Shown here one piece after another: positions 51,681-59,971 of a stretch of 64,000 bases of DNA (within the stretch, counting starts at the first letter, position 1; every line of letters begins with the position of its first letter). Source of the stretch: Candidatus Chlorobium masyuteum (GTDB lineage Bacteria > Bacteroidota > Chlorobiia > Chlorobiales > Chlorobiaceae); NCBI RefSeq assembly GCF_011601315.1, contig NZ_JAAORA010000001.1, positions 693,611 to 757,610 of the forward strand. The letters run 5' to 3'. The notes below the pieces were generated by a model, which was not told the origin of the DNA, searched no databases, and saw nothing but the letters and a program-made list of their open reading frames with translations. Made by a program: the position numbers and the translations under genes.

Positions 51681-51695
51681 TACGGCAATGCCGTA
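51681..51695. promoter_or_regulatory. Palindromic operator upstream of the antitoxin gene
   Basis: TACGGCAATGCCGTA is a perfect 15-bp palindrome, 52-66 bp upstream of the antitoxin ATG, flanked by TTGCA and TGCAA half-sites. It lies where antitoxin operators usually overlap the promoter. Confidence 0.65.
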
Positions 51696-51864
51696 TGTCG
51701 TGCAAGAGGAATTTTGTGAGGGATGATTCAAGATGCAATCAGTTCAGCGGTGCTTGATTAGACCGTGTCGGAGCAGGGTTGTTCTCATCGGAAAAGGGCT
51801 GGATGTTCAGTGTCGCCCGTGCGCAATGTTTCCGGGATGGTGATGAAAGCGTTATATTGAGGGC

Positions 51865-52089
51865 ATGGAAAAAGTAAACAGAAGAGAGATGAAGCAGACG
51901 CTTGCACAAACCCATCCAAAGCTTCAGTCAGCAGCAGGAATGAAAGAGATGCTGTTTCGTGAAGTTGTTAGCTCTTCAAAAATCGAGGGGATCAGGAACG
52001 CCAAAGCTGCTCTTAATAAATGGTACAAGGAAGAGGTATCAGGCAAGCAAAGCATTTCGAAGAAGATCCCTCATCAGCACAAGGTTTAG
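51865..52089 (+). CDS. Small putative Fic-inhibitory antitoxin
   Basis: A 74-residue protein whose segment VVSSSKIEGIRNAKAAL (S37, E41, G42) fits the (S/T)xxxE(G/N) inhibitory motif of class I Fic antitoxins such as VbhA. The surrounding sequence is helical and basic at both ends. It is convergent with the Fic gene and overlaps its 3' end by 51 bases, whereas known Fic-antitoxin pairs are co-directional. Function is inferred from the motif plus neighbourhood; I know of no family name for it. Confidence 0.55.
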   Translation: MEKVNRREMKQTLAQTHPKLQSAAGMKEMLFREVVSSSKIEGIRNAKAALNKWYKEEVSGKQSISKKIPHQHKV

Positions 52090-52653
52090 CTTTTGTATAG
52101 CTGAAACATACTCATCGAATCGCTTTTCGATGACACTCCAGTCGAATCCGTTATAACCTGCCTGAACAGCCATCAAGGTTGCAACCAACCTTGCCGTCCG
52201 ACCGTTTCCCTCCCTGAATGGATGGATAAAGAGCAATTCAAGATGAACCAGTGCTGTTTTTGCTAAGACTTCCTCTTGTGTGCCGGAGCAGGGTGTATTG
52301 GGCTTAAGGATTGTTTCTTCAAACGTCTCCAACGATTGGGTTAAAAACCGCGCAGCGGGAAAGGTAAATCCCTCTTTTGAGAGGTTGACTACCCGGTGAC
52401 GTCCTGCCCAGGAGTAGATCGATCCGAAAAAGGCTTGATGAATCGCATCAATATCGGCCATACTCAGTTGCTGATCGGCAGCGAAATTGTGCATGGTAAA
52501 TTGAAATGCTCTGGCGTAAGCTGCGACTTCGGCATCGTCGATTTCCTTTTTCGATTTCAGTCCAAGAAGATTTTTCAAGACCGCAGCGTTCGATCCGGGT
52601 TCCTACTCACCGGTATCAGTGGCATGGTATTTTATGCTGATTTTTTTAGCCAT
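52039..52653 (-). pseudogene. Fic/DOC-family AMP-transferase gene split by an in-frame amber codon
   Basis: Fic proteins transfer AMP (or other nucleotides) to target proteins. The complete catalytic motif HPFREGNGRTAR is present, with the flap region SWAGRHRVVNL. Translating from the ATG at 52653 (MAKKISIKYHATDTGE) meets TAG at 52605-52603 as codon 17, after which the frame continues directly into EPGSNAAVLKNLLGL and the rest of Fic. Read-through would give 204 residues. Re-initiation at TTG 52578 would give a 179-residue form with the catalytic core. Either a disabled toxin or an assembly/sequencing error at one base. Confidence 0.8.
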
Positions 52654-52859
52654 AAGCGAGAGTTATCTTTTCGTCACAAGATAAGAAGTCTCGATTTATG
52701 TTGAATCAGAAATTATAGTGACACTGTTGGTCATGTCACTCCTGCTATGTCCACCTTTCACCCGTTAAGAGACCCATTTACACCCGATTCCGGATCAGGC
52801 ACTCACCATATCGAAAGGCGCGAGAACCTCTCGTTGAGCAAATAACTACCCGTTATTAA

Positions 52860-53240
52860 TACCGTCCCCTAATTGCGTTCCTGATCCGCCGATGTAAAAA
52901 CGCCGGACTTCCTGAACCTGAAATCAGGCTTGACGGAGACTCTTTTGTGTTGACAATCCGGAGGAAAACGTCTGACTCAGGGGCCCAGTCGGGGGCCCAG
53001 TCCGAAGCGATTCTGAAGAATCTTGGAACAGAACCGTTATCGGCTGCCGAACTTGCTGTGGCTTTGGGGCTTCAGTCAAAAACCGGTGCTTTCAAGCGAA
53101 CCTTACAGAAACTGGTCGAAAGTGGACAGGTCGAATATACCATCCCGGAAAAACCCACCACTCGCCTACAGAAATACCGGCTCACCGAAAAAGGCCGCAG
53201 ATTACTTGAAGAGTTGGGCAAAGGAGGCGGTCAGTCATAA
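52860..53240 (+). pseudogene. 3' remnant of an AlbA_2-type ATP-binding transcriptional regulator (RecG C-terminal-like winged helix)
   Basis: The frame opens after a TAA at 52857 and reads PLIAFLIRRCKNAGLPEPEIRLDGDSFVLTIRRK..., then a Gly-Ala-Gln-Ser repeat and a winged helix SAAELAVALGLQSKTGAFKRTLQKLVESGQVEYTIPEKPTTRLQKYRLTEKG. This matches the C-terminal third of large putative DNA-binding/ATP-binding regulators that are about 450-500 residues long; the N-terminal part is missing and an internal deletion follows PLIA. The GTG at 52947 could start a short protein, but I read it as a decayed gene. Confidence 0.7.
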
Positions 53241-53395
53241 CTATTCTCACGCCAACCGGACAAGTCGAGACCTAAGGGACCGTCAGGGGTTGACCATGCC
53301 GTCAAATGATCCCGCAAGGTTTCGGCGCGAGCTGATGAAATAAGTGCCCTGCAGTCCGCAATAAAGAATTCAGCATCCAGAGTTCAAAATCTTCC

Positions 53396-53433
53396 TGTTC
53401 AAGCCTCCTTGGAGGCGAAACATTGGTAGCAAA
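53396..53433 (+). repeat. Dispersed repeat, partial copy D
   Basis: TGTTCAAGCCTCCTTGGAGG and the following CATTGGTAGC correspond to the first 35-40 bases of the repeat at 45660, with changes in the stem that keep pairing (CCTCC/GGAGG in place of CCCC/GGGG). The rest of the repeat is missing. Confidence 0.6.
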
Positions 53434-53629
53434 TACAGTAAATCATGAACGTCCCCTCGGGCTCCCGATACTAAACAGGGCTCTGAGTTTACTATTCACC
53501 CTCTAATATTTATCGGGATGGATATCGGAAGATTGCCGGATTGATAAAAGGGCGGGATTGTTTGTTTAGCGGAAAAACTTGAATGGCTGAGAGGTTCAGC
53601 GGTGCTTGATTGATCTGGACTGGATGGGG

Positions 53630-53667
53630 TATTTAGTTATGATAAAATACATTATCACAACTAAATA
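53630..53667. repeat. Long imperfect palindrome, operator-like
   Basis: TATTTAGTTATGATAA (53630-53645) and TTATCACAACTAAATA (53652-53667) are inverted repeats matching at 15 of 16 positions with a 6-base centre. No T-run follows. It looks like a dimeric operator or a remnant of a toxin-antitoxin promoter, but no gene is adjacent. Confidence 0.6.
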
Positions 53668-54394
53668 TAAAAGAAATGATTGCCAATAACACATGCTGAT
53701 GGGTATTGGTGAATGCTATTTTAGTCTTATTTTTTGCGCAGAACCGCTGAAAAATATATGCGATTAGATACATTAATTAACAACCTGATGCTGTCTATAT
53801 CGGCATAAATCAAGTTTTACATACACGGTATCCCTCTTAACAAAAATATCGCAAGTGTATTTTGAGGGAAATTTTGAGAATTTTTACTCCGAAAGCGCGT
53901 TCTGCGTTTAAACAATTAGACAAACTCCTCAGTAGTATGAGATTTCCAATAATACTAAAAAGGAATACTGGAAAGTCTCCCTTGTAATGAATGCGAATAA
54001 AAACTCTCAAAGAACGAGGAATACTTCGCTGTCATCTGATACTGCAAACCAACCATGTCTACCATTCCCCTGTTGAAATCACGAGTGTTTATAATGATAA
54101 TTTCTTAATTTAATACGGTTTTAAAAGCAGTAATTCTTGTTGAAGGTCGGCAATAATTTATGCCAGAAGCTAAGGGCTTCGATTTGGCGCAAAGAGGGAG
54201 TTATGCTCAATGGTAGGTTTAACGTAGGAGCAGTTCTCAGCCAAGCTCGGGCTTCCTTTCTTGATCGTGAACCGTTGGCAGCTCGGCAAGAGTAAGCGCT
54301 TGCCTTTGGCCTTGCGGCGAATCGAGAAGTTAATGGGGTACATAGAATAGATTGGAGAACATGAACTTATCCTTATCAAATGGGAGATGTACTC

Positions 54395-56497
54395 ATGACA
54401 AAAGGTAACCAATTCCTTCCTGATGGTGAACCACCTCAAAAAGGGTCAAACAACAGTGAACCAAATCATGAGGGTCTAACCCCAAGTGATGTATTTATCT
54501 CTTTTTTGACTGCGCTCGGTATTCTTGTAGGTACTTCGTCGTGGATGATTATTCAAAATCAGACGATCATACCTATCATATTGTGTGTAATTATCTCAGG
54601 ATTTCTACTTATTTGCTCTTGGCCTTGCGCGAAGAACGGATGGTTGGGTGGATATGGAAGATTCGGGAATCGCCTATGGTCATTCCCTAGTCTTTGGTAC
54701 GTCGTTTTTCTAGTTGGAACTTATTTTGCGGTACTAACAGCAATCAACCAATCGATACAGTCTAATAGTAATAGCCTGGACAGCGGTGCGGAAAAAAGTC
54801 CTGCCAAATCAGCAATCACCCAACTTGTAGGGATTAATAAAATCAGCTCGGGCGGCACTGTAGATACCAGCGCAGCCAAGTCTACAATTAATCAACGCGG
54901 CCAGAATAATAAAAATCTTACGTCAATTAGATGGGAGACAGTAACCCCAAAGCTTGCACAAGACATACTGCAAGCGGCATTCCTTGCAGTTATAACCTCA
55001 GTTCTTGCTCAAGCATTTTCCAATGTAGGCGATCTGACAAGAAATCTCAATTTAGTGATCGCCCGTACCGAGAATGCTAACACAGATGTAACGCATACAA
55101 GTGATACAGTAAGTACAATGTCAAAAAAAATTACAAAACATTTCTCTAAGGTTGAGGTCATCAGCAGATCCATTTATACCTCCATAACAGCAACGCTTGC
55201 GGCAGCAAGGGTTCAAGCGCTTATATTGGCCGCTAACGATATAAGACAAAAGTATGAGCCAGTTGGTGACGCGATAGAAAGAATGTATAAGGCGCTAGAA
55301 AAGTATCATATAGTGGCTTTGCACCCATTTCTTCCACCAGGAACAACACCTCCTCAGGATAAGAAGACAAATGATCCGGTCATTGAATACGCAGAACGAA
55401 TAAAAAAAAGTAATCCGAATGATTTGCCACATCCTGCTTATATGGCTACTGCGATCGGCAGATATTTTGAAGCTGAAGCAATGGAGCGGCACTTCCCGGG
55501 CGTACTCCTTCATATGACCTCCTTTGTCTATTACACAAGAACTATCCAAGCAATTGTCAAAGCGCTGAACCCTTGGCCTGATCGATATGAATTTTACACA
55601 CTTATGCCAAAGTCTCCACTAGAACTCTTTCGTTTTGGTAACTCCACGGACATTAAAGAATGGCGGGAGTTCCTGAAAGGCTACCATGAATTTCAGAATG
55701 AGCGAGTTGAAAACAAGAAAGGAGTATGGAGGAGATATTTTGCTTACAGTAAGAATCCGACACATCCCAAAGGTTTTATCACGCCAAGGGAAATAAAGAA
55801 AATCTTTGATATGGGATATGTACTTACAGAAAAGGATGGTTGGCTCCCCCGCATAGTGAACTCCGAAGATGAATATAACCAATATTTTCCGTCGGGACCC
55901 GAAGGGAAGGAGATCCAAAAAGACTTCTTAAAGGGTATTGATTTATCTTTGGGTGCAACCCTTGCCGGTAGGAGTGTTGCGCAGCTTCCTGAAGATAAAG
56001 GTTGGTGTAAACTTAAGGATGTACTTCTCACCTACCATGGTTTGAAAATAGATACAAGTCCTGAAGACCCTAAAATTAATCAGCGGTTTAGTTTTCGCTG
56101 TATGGATGATTGTGAAAAAGATTGTGTTGATAATAAAATTGTTATTGAAAGTCATCCCTACAAAAGAAATAGCGAAGGTAACAATCGGAGCAAACGCTCA
56201 TTTGATTTTCCCACGGATTTCTTTGCAATCAGAGATCTTCAAACGAGTGAAGGTACACAATGGATATTCCTTATAGGACTCGATCAAGGTTCCAGTACAT
56301 TGCAAAAGACAGATGCTAACTTGGCGTTCGCTCCAGTCTTGGATTTGGTTTCTATGGCTGCAGCTTCTTCTGGTTCTACAAACAATAACTCTGCAAGTGA
56401 AATTCGAAAGGTATTGGATAAAATATTTATTTCACCGCCAACTGACCATATTCTTAAGTACCACGACATCCTTACGTTTTCAGAAGATTCAAAATAA
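54395..56497 (+). CDS. Unknown 700-residue membrane protein with coiled-coil linker
   Basis: No family recognised. Visible layout: a hydrophilic N-terminus (1-30), three hydrophobic helices at about 32-53, 56-76 and 98-117, a polar loop with two similar halves (AKSAITQLVGINK and AKSTINQRGQNNK), a fourth hydrophobic helix at about 190-209, then a long helical/coiled segment (about 215-300) rich in Thr/Ser/Ala, reminiscent of a signalling linker. The C-terminal 400 residues are globular, ending SGSTNNNSASEIRKVLDKIFISPPT. ATG 54395 follows GGGAGA; ATG 54380 is an alternative. It is 12 bases before the radical SAM gene. Codon use is more AT-rich than the core genome. Confidence 0.75.
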   Translation: MTKGNQFLPDGEPPQKGSNNSEPNHEGLTPSDVFISFLTALGILVGTSSWMIIQNQTIIPIILCVIISGFLLICSWPCAKNGWLGGYGRFGNRLWSFPSLWYVVFLVGTYFAVLTAINQSIQSNSNSLDSGAEKSPAKSAITQLVGINKISSGGTVDTSAAKSTINQRGQNNKNLTSIRWETVTPKLAQDILQAAFLAVITSVLAQAFSNVGDLTRNLNLVIARTENANTDVTHTSDTVSTMSKKITKHFSKVEVISRSIYTSITATLAAARVQALILAANDIRQKYEPVGDAIERMYKALEKYHIVALHPFLPPGTTPPQDKKTNDPVIEYAERIKKSNPNDLPHPAYMATAIGRYFEAEAMERHFPGVLLHMTSFVYYTRTIQAIVKALNPWPDRYEFYTLMPKSPLELFRFGNSTDIKEWREFLKGYHEFQNERVENKKGVWRRYFAYSKNPTHPKGFITPREIKKIFDMGYVLTEKDGWLPRIVNSEDEYNQYFPSGPEGKEIQKDFLKGIDLSLGATLAGRSVAQLPEDKGWCKLKDVLLTYHGLKIDTSPEDPKINQRFSFRCMDDCEKDCVDNKIVIESHPYKRNSEGNNRSKRSFDFPTDFFAIRDLQTSEGTQWIFLIGLDQGSSTLQKTDANLAFAPVLDLVSMAAASSGSTNNNSASEIRKVLDKIFISPPTDHILKYHDILTFSEDSK

Positions 56498-56509
56498 TGA
56501 GCAATTAGT

Positions 56510-57802
56510 ATGAATGGGGTAAATAGTATAGTGGGGTGGCAATATCCCGAGACAACCATCAGAATGCTCCTAGGTAGCGAAGCACCTAGGCTGCTGACAA
56601 TTGATTTTGATTTTCCATGTACTTCTTCTTGTGATCTTAAATGCAAGTATTGCTTCGTAGAAACAGATGAGCGTGAACGCGTTGGGATTGTCACCAAACC
56701 CCAAGGCAAACTTAATGTAAGCCAGATGAAAAGGGTTTTCGCGGATGCTTCGGCGCTCGGGTGCAAGAGCGCCAAATTGGTAGGTGATCAGGAGCCTCTT
56801 CAGGAAAAGGCTTTGCTCGATTTTTTGGAGTACGCAAGCGAACAACTCGGGATGTGGATAGTTATGTTCACTAACGGCTTTGTCTTGGCAAATGAAGCGA
56901 AGTGCTACCGAATACATGGCCTCAGCTCCCGTGCTCTCATCGAACGGCTGAAGGGGCTTCGTGTAAGTATCATGTTAAAATTCCATTCATTTGATGAGAA
57001 GGTTGAAGATGCACTTGTAGGTGTACCAGGCTATGCGGCCAAACGGAACAAGGTTCTTGATTGCCTCATTGAGGCCGGTTTCAATGAGGTGCCCACGTTC
57101 AGAACAGCTAAGGAAAAGCTTTTGATGACCGGCTTTGCTCATGGGGAAGCCGCCGAGCCATGGACACGTCTGGGGCTGGAGAGTGTGATCACTCAACCGT
57201 GCGTTCAGGATGTTGAGCGCATCTATCAGTTGAAGGCGACCAAGCGTCTCTATGTAGATTTGGATCCAGCAGTTCCTGTCGGTCTGACGCGCTCAGCGGA
57301 GTGGCGAAAGCGCCTGGGTATAGACATTCCTAAAGAGGAAATACTTGAAATAGCTCTGAGGCTTTACGCCATGAACAAGCAACTTGGAATCCCATTCCAG
57401 GGTGCTTCGCCATATTTCGGCGGCCTGCCATGTTCGCAACTGCCTTATGGTTTGTACATCAATGCGCAGGGGCGAATTTATCCTTGTTGCGGGTGCCCTG
57501 AGATTCAACAAGACGGTAGTATTGAGAATCTTGGTGATGTATTCGCACCGGGAGCGCTGAAGCGAGCCATTGAAATGAATCCTTATCGCAGGCACTATGT
57601 AAAACACGGCTTTGCATACGATAGCGCTCCATTCAACTCACCTGATTATCCCGGCTACGGGATTTATCATGGATGTCCGTTTCGTGACAGAGCAGGGGAT
57701 ATTTTACCACCAAAATGGGAGATGGTTGTTGCTGAATTCCTGGATCATCATCAAGGGGATCATGCAACGTTTCAGGATAGTACTTGTAATAGCAATGAAT
57801 GA
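56510..57802 (+). CDS. Radical SAM protein with C-terminal Cys cluster (SPASM/Twitch-like)
   Basis: A 430-residue radical SAM enzyme. C41, C45 and C48 (CDLKCKYC) form the CxxxCxxC site for the SAM-bound 4Fe-4S cluster, with an extra C37 nearby. KLVGDQEPLQE takes the place of the GGEP SAM motif. Further cysteines at 308, 326, 327, 329 and 389 (PCSQLPYGLYINAQGRIYPCCGCPEI) resemble an auxiliary-cluster SPASM or Twitch domain. SPASM proteins modify peptides or proteins; no small peptide gene is evident beside it, so the substrate is unknown. It follows the membrane protein gene by 12 bases and precedes the ABC importer. Confidence 0.88.
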   Translation: MNGVNSIVGWQYPETTIRMLLGSEAPRLLTIDFDFPCTSSCDLKCKYCFVETDERERVGIVTKPQGKLNVSQMKRVFADASALGCKSAKLVGDQEPLQEKALLDFLEYASEQLGMWIVMFTNGFVLANEAKCYRIHGLSSRALIERLKGLRVSIMLKFHSFDEKVEDALVGVPGYAAKRNKVLDCLIEAGFNEVPTFRTAKEKLLMTGFAHGEAAEPWTRLGLESVITQPCVQDVERIYQLKATKRLYVDLDPAVPVGLTRSAEWRKRLGIDIPKEEILEIALRLYAMNKQLGIPFQGASPYFGGLPCSQLPYGLYINAQGRIYPCCGCPEIQQDGSIENLGDVFAPGALKRAIEMNPYRRHYVKHGFAYDSAPFNSPDYPGYGIYHGCPFRDRAGDILPPKWEMVVAEFLDHHQGDHATFQDSTCNSNE

Positions 57803-57889
57803 CCAGTGCTGATTCAAGATCGGAGAAAAGGTTCTCGCTTTAACTCAACTGTGTTACGGAAAATGTTATAAAACGGCAAGGAGGTAACC

Positions 57890-59041
57890 ATGAACAGGAG
57901 CATTTGGTTTGCAATCGTCATTGCAGTGGCCCTTTTGGCAGCGGTGATTTGGGGCCCTTTCTTGAGACAAAATGGCGGAGATCCAAAGTGGAAAAAAGAG
58001 GTCTATGTAGCTATTGTAAGTTCTCTTACGGGTGATTTGGCTGAGAATGGTAAGGATACTTCCAATGGTGCGAGCTTAGCCTTCGACGAAGCGAATGAGA
58101 CCCCTCACACCAAAGACAGGATTATCCACTATGTGATGTTCGATGATCAGGGAGATCAAAAGGCTGCTGTGAGTGTAGCAAACCGAGTGTGCCAAGACCC
58201 TCGGTTTATTGCGGTCATTGGGCATCTTACAAGCGGGTGCATGTCTGCTGCCGCACCGGTCTATGATCGAGCGGGAATTCCGGTTGTTATGCCGGTACCG
58301 ACTAATCCGAAGATTACCCAAATGGGGTACACAAGTCTTTTTCGAATACCGCCAACCGACAACGATCAGGCTCCCTTTCTTGCAAAGTACCTACTGTCAG
58401 TAGATCCTGGCGCTCCTGTTGCGGTTGTGCATGACTTGACAGCATATGGACTCGGGTTCGCTGAGGCGTTTCGTGATACCTTCAAACAGAACAGGGGAAA
58501 TATTGTTGCCTTTGATGGTGCGCTGAAAGAATCACGTGATTTCAGGACGCTGATAGCCAAGCTCAAGGCTTTAAATCCAAAATATATCCTGCTCGGCGCT
58601 ACCTACGACATGGGGGCGCCTTTTGCCCGACAAATGAAGGAACTTGGCCTCAATGCGACATTGGTTTCCGGTGATGGCTGTTATGGAAGCGCTTTTTTGG
58701 AGCAGGCTGGTGATGCTGCAGAAGGTACCATCGTGAGCTTCATTGCACCTGATCAAGCCTCTTCTCAAGAAACCACAGAATTTTTCAGAAAATACGAAGC
58801 GAAATATGGGAAAGTAGTCAGCTTCGCTCCGTTAGGTTATGATGCTGGCAAAGTAGTGGTTAATGCTATTGGAGAAGCTTCGCAGCCGACGCGTGCTGCT
58901 GTCATAAATGTTTTAAAGAGACGCGACTTCGTTGTAAATGGGGTAACCGGAAAAATAGAGTTTGCCGATAATGGTGACAATAAAAATAAAAATCTTGTTC
59001 TCTACACTGTACGTCAAGGCAAATTTACTCTTTTCAAGTAG
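57890..59041 (+). CDS. Liv-type ABC transporter substrate-binding protein
   Basis: A 383-residue Leu/Ile/Val-binding-protein-like receptor (periplasmic binding protein type I). An N-terminal hydrophobic segment (WFAIVIAVALLAAVIWGPFL) serves as a signal or anchor; there is no lipobox Cys. YVAIVSSLTGDLAENGKDTSNGASLAFDEAN and IAVIGHLTSGCMSAAAPVYDRAGIPVVMP are the family's first and second lobes. Strong AAGGAGGT ribosome site before ATG 57890. Ligand may be an amino acid, urea or amide; not deducible. Confidence 0.9.
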   Translation: MNRSIWFAIVIAVALLAAVIWGPFLRQNGGDPKWKKEVYVAIVSSLTGDLAENGKDTSNGASLAFDEANETPHTKDRIIHYVMFDDQGDQKAAVSVANRVCQDPRFIAVIGHLTSGCMSAAAPVYDRAGIPVVMPVPTNPKITQMGYTSLFRIPPTDNDQAPFLAKYLLSVDPGAPVAVVHDLTAYGLGFAEAFRDTFKQNRGNIVAFDGALKESRDFRTLIAKLKALNPKYILLGATYDMGAPFARQMKELGLNATLVSGDGCYGSAFLEQAGDAAEGTIVSFIAPDQASSQETTEFFRKYEAKYGKVVSFAPLGYDAGKVVVNAIGEASQPTRAAVINVLKRRDFVVNGVTGKIEFADNGDNKNKNLVLYTVRQGKFTLFK

Positions 59042-59080
59042 TCGTTTAGAACGAGTGTAGAGCTGAGGAGAAGAGCTAAA

Positions 59081-59959
59081 ATGTTAGTACAGGTATTCTT
59101 AAACGGCCTAGTTGCTGCGTCGATATACGCGCTTGTAGCCCTTGGCTTCGGGTTAGTCCTTCGAGTCTGCAGATTCTACCATTTCGCACACGCTGCGGTC
59201 TTCGTGTGGGGCGCGTACTTTGTCTTTCTGCTCAAGGTACAGCTCAAATTGCCATTATTATTTGGGATTGTTATTGGTGTTCTGCTGGCAACCATTCTTG
59301 GTTGCCTTATGGAGATTATGATCTACCGCTCATTAAGGCGCAGGCATTCTTCTTCTCTTGTCGTCCTTATAGCCTCCCTTGGTATATACGTCGTACTGCA
59401 AAACATCATTTCAATGGCCTTCGGGGATGGCGCCAAGGTAATTCAACAGCGATCTTTTGAGGAAGGAATGGATCTTTTCGGTGCTAGAATCACGCATATC
59501 AGAATGCTATCTGTCGGGTTGAGTGTTTTGCTACTTATAGGGGTTGCAGCTTTGCTGAAATGGAGTAAAGTAGGGAGAGCGATGCGAGCAGTTGGTAGCG
59601 ATCCGACCCTCGCCAGTATCTCCGGAATCGACAGTGAGAGTATTGTGCTGTTCACATTTGCCTTGGCATCCGCATTGGCGGGAGTAGCTGGAATATTGGT
59701 TGCTCTTGATGTTGACATGACACCAACAATGGGGTTACAAGCATTGATGATGGGTTTGGTAGTTGTTATTATTGGTGGAATTAAGAGCATACCGGGTATC
59801 GCCTTTGCAGCCTTAATCCTGGGTTTGGTTCAAAACTTTGCTGCATGGCATATTGGTTCCCAGTGGCAGGATGCAATTGCGTTCATAATTTTGCTGGCAA
59901 TCCTACTTGTGAGGCCGGAAGGAGTGATGGGCAAGAAACTCAGGAAAATAACAGTTTGA
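59081..59959 (+). CDS. Liv-type ABC transporter permease (LivH-like)
   Basis: A 292-residue polytopic permease. NGLVAASIYALVALGFGLVLRVCRFYHFAHAA is the start typical of LivH, and MRAVGSDPTLASISGIDSESIVLFTFALASALAGVAGIL is the conserved cytoplasmic loop contacting the ATPase. Pairs with the next gene. Confidence 0.92.
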   Translation: MLVQVFLNGLVAASIYALVALGFGLVLRVCRFYHFAHAAVFVWGAYFVFLLKVQLKLPLLFGIVIGVLLATILGCLMEIMIYRSLRRRHSSSLVVLIASLGIYVVLQNIISMAFGDGAKVIQQRSFEEGMDLFGARITHIRMLSVGLSVLLLIGVAALLKWSKVGRAMRAVGSDPTLASISGIDSESIVLFTFALASALAGVAGILVALDVDMTPTMGLQALMMGLVVVIIGGIKSIPGIAFAALILGLVQNFAAWHIGSQWQDAIAFIILLAILLVRPEGVMGKKLRKITV

Positions 59960-59971
59960 GCAAGTAAAACG

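Larger units (their letters stand above)
53241..54394. other. 1.15-kb region without a recognisable gene
   Basis: AT-rich, stop-laden sequence. It contains a fragment of the dispersed repeat (53396-53433), the second copy of an 18-bp direct repeat (53594-53611), and a long imperfect palindrome (53630-53667). A minus-strand open stretch at about 54170-54345 (SLAENCSYVKPTIEHNS...) has a richer codon composition and may be a gene remnant, but I do not recognise it. Promoters for the next operon probably lie near the right end. Confidence 0.5.

Noticed and set aside
52717..52740. AGTGACA/TGTCACT inverted repeat upstream of the regulator remnant
   Set aside because: Only 7 bp per arm with a 10-base spacer in AT-rich DNA; too weak to call an operator.
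53023..53343. Second plus-strand frame overlapping the winged-helix remnant
   Set aside because: It is out of frame with the recognisable winged-helix sequence and its own translation has no recognisable pattern.
54170..54439. Minus-strand 89-codon frame as a real gene
   Set aside because: It runs into the start of the 700-residue membrane protein gene, lacks a ribosome site and matches nothing I know; kept only as a possible remnant.
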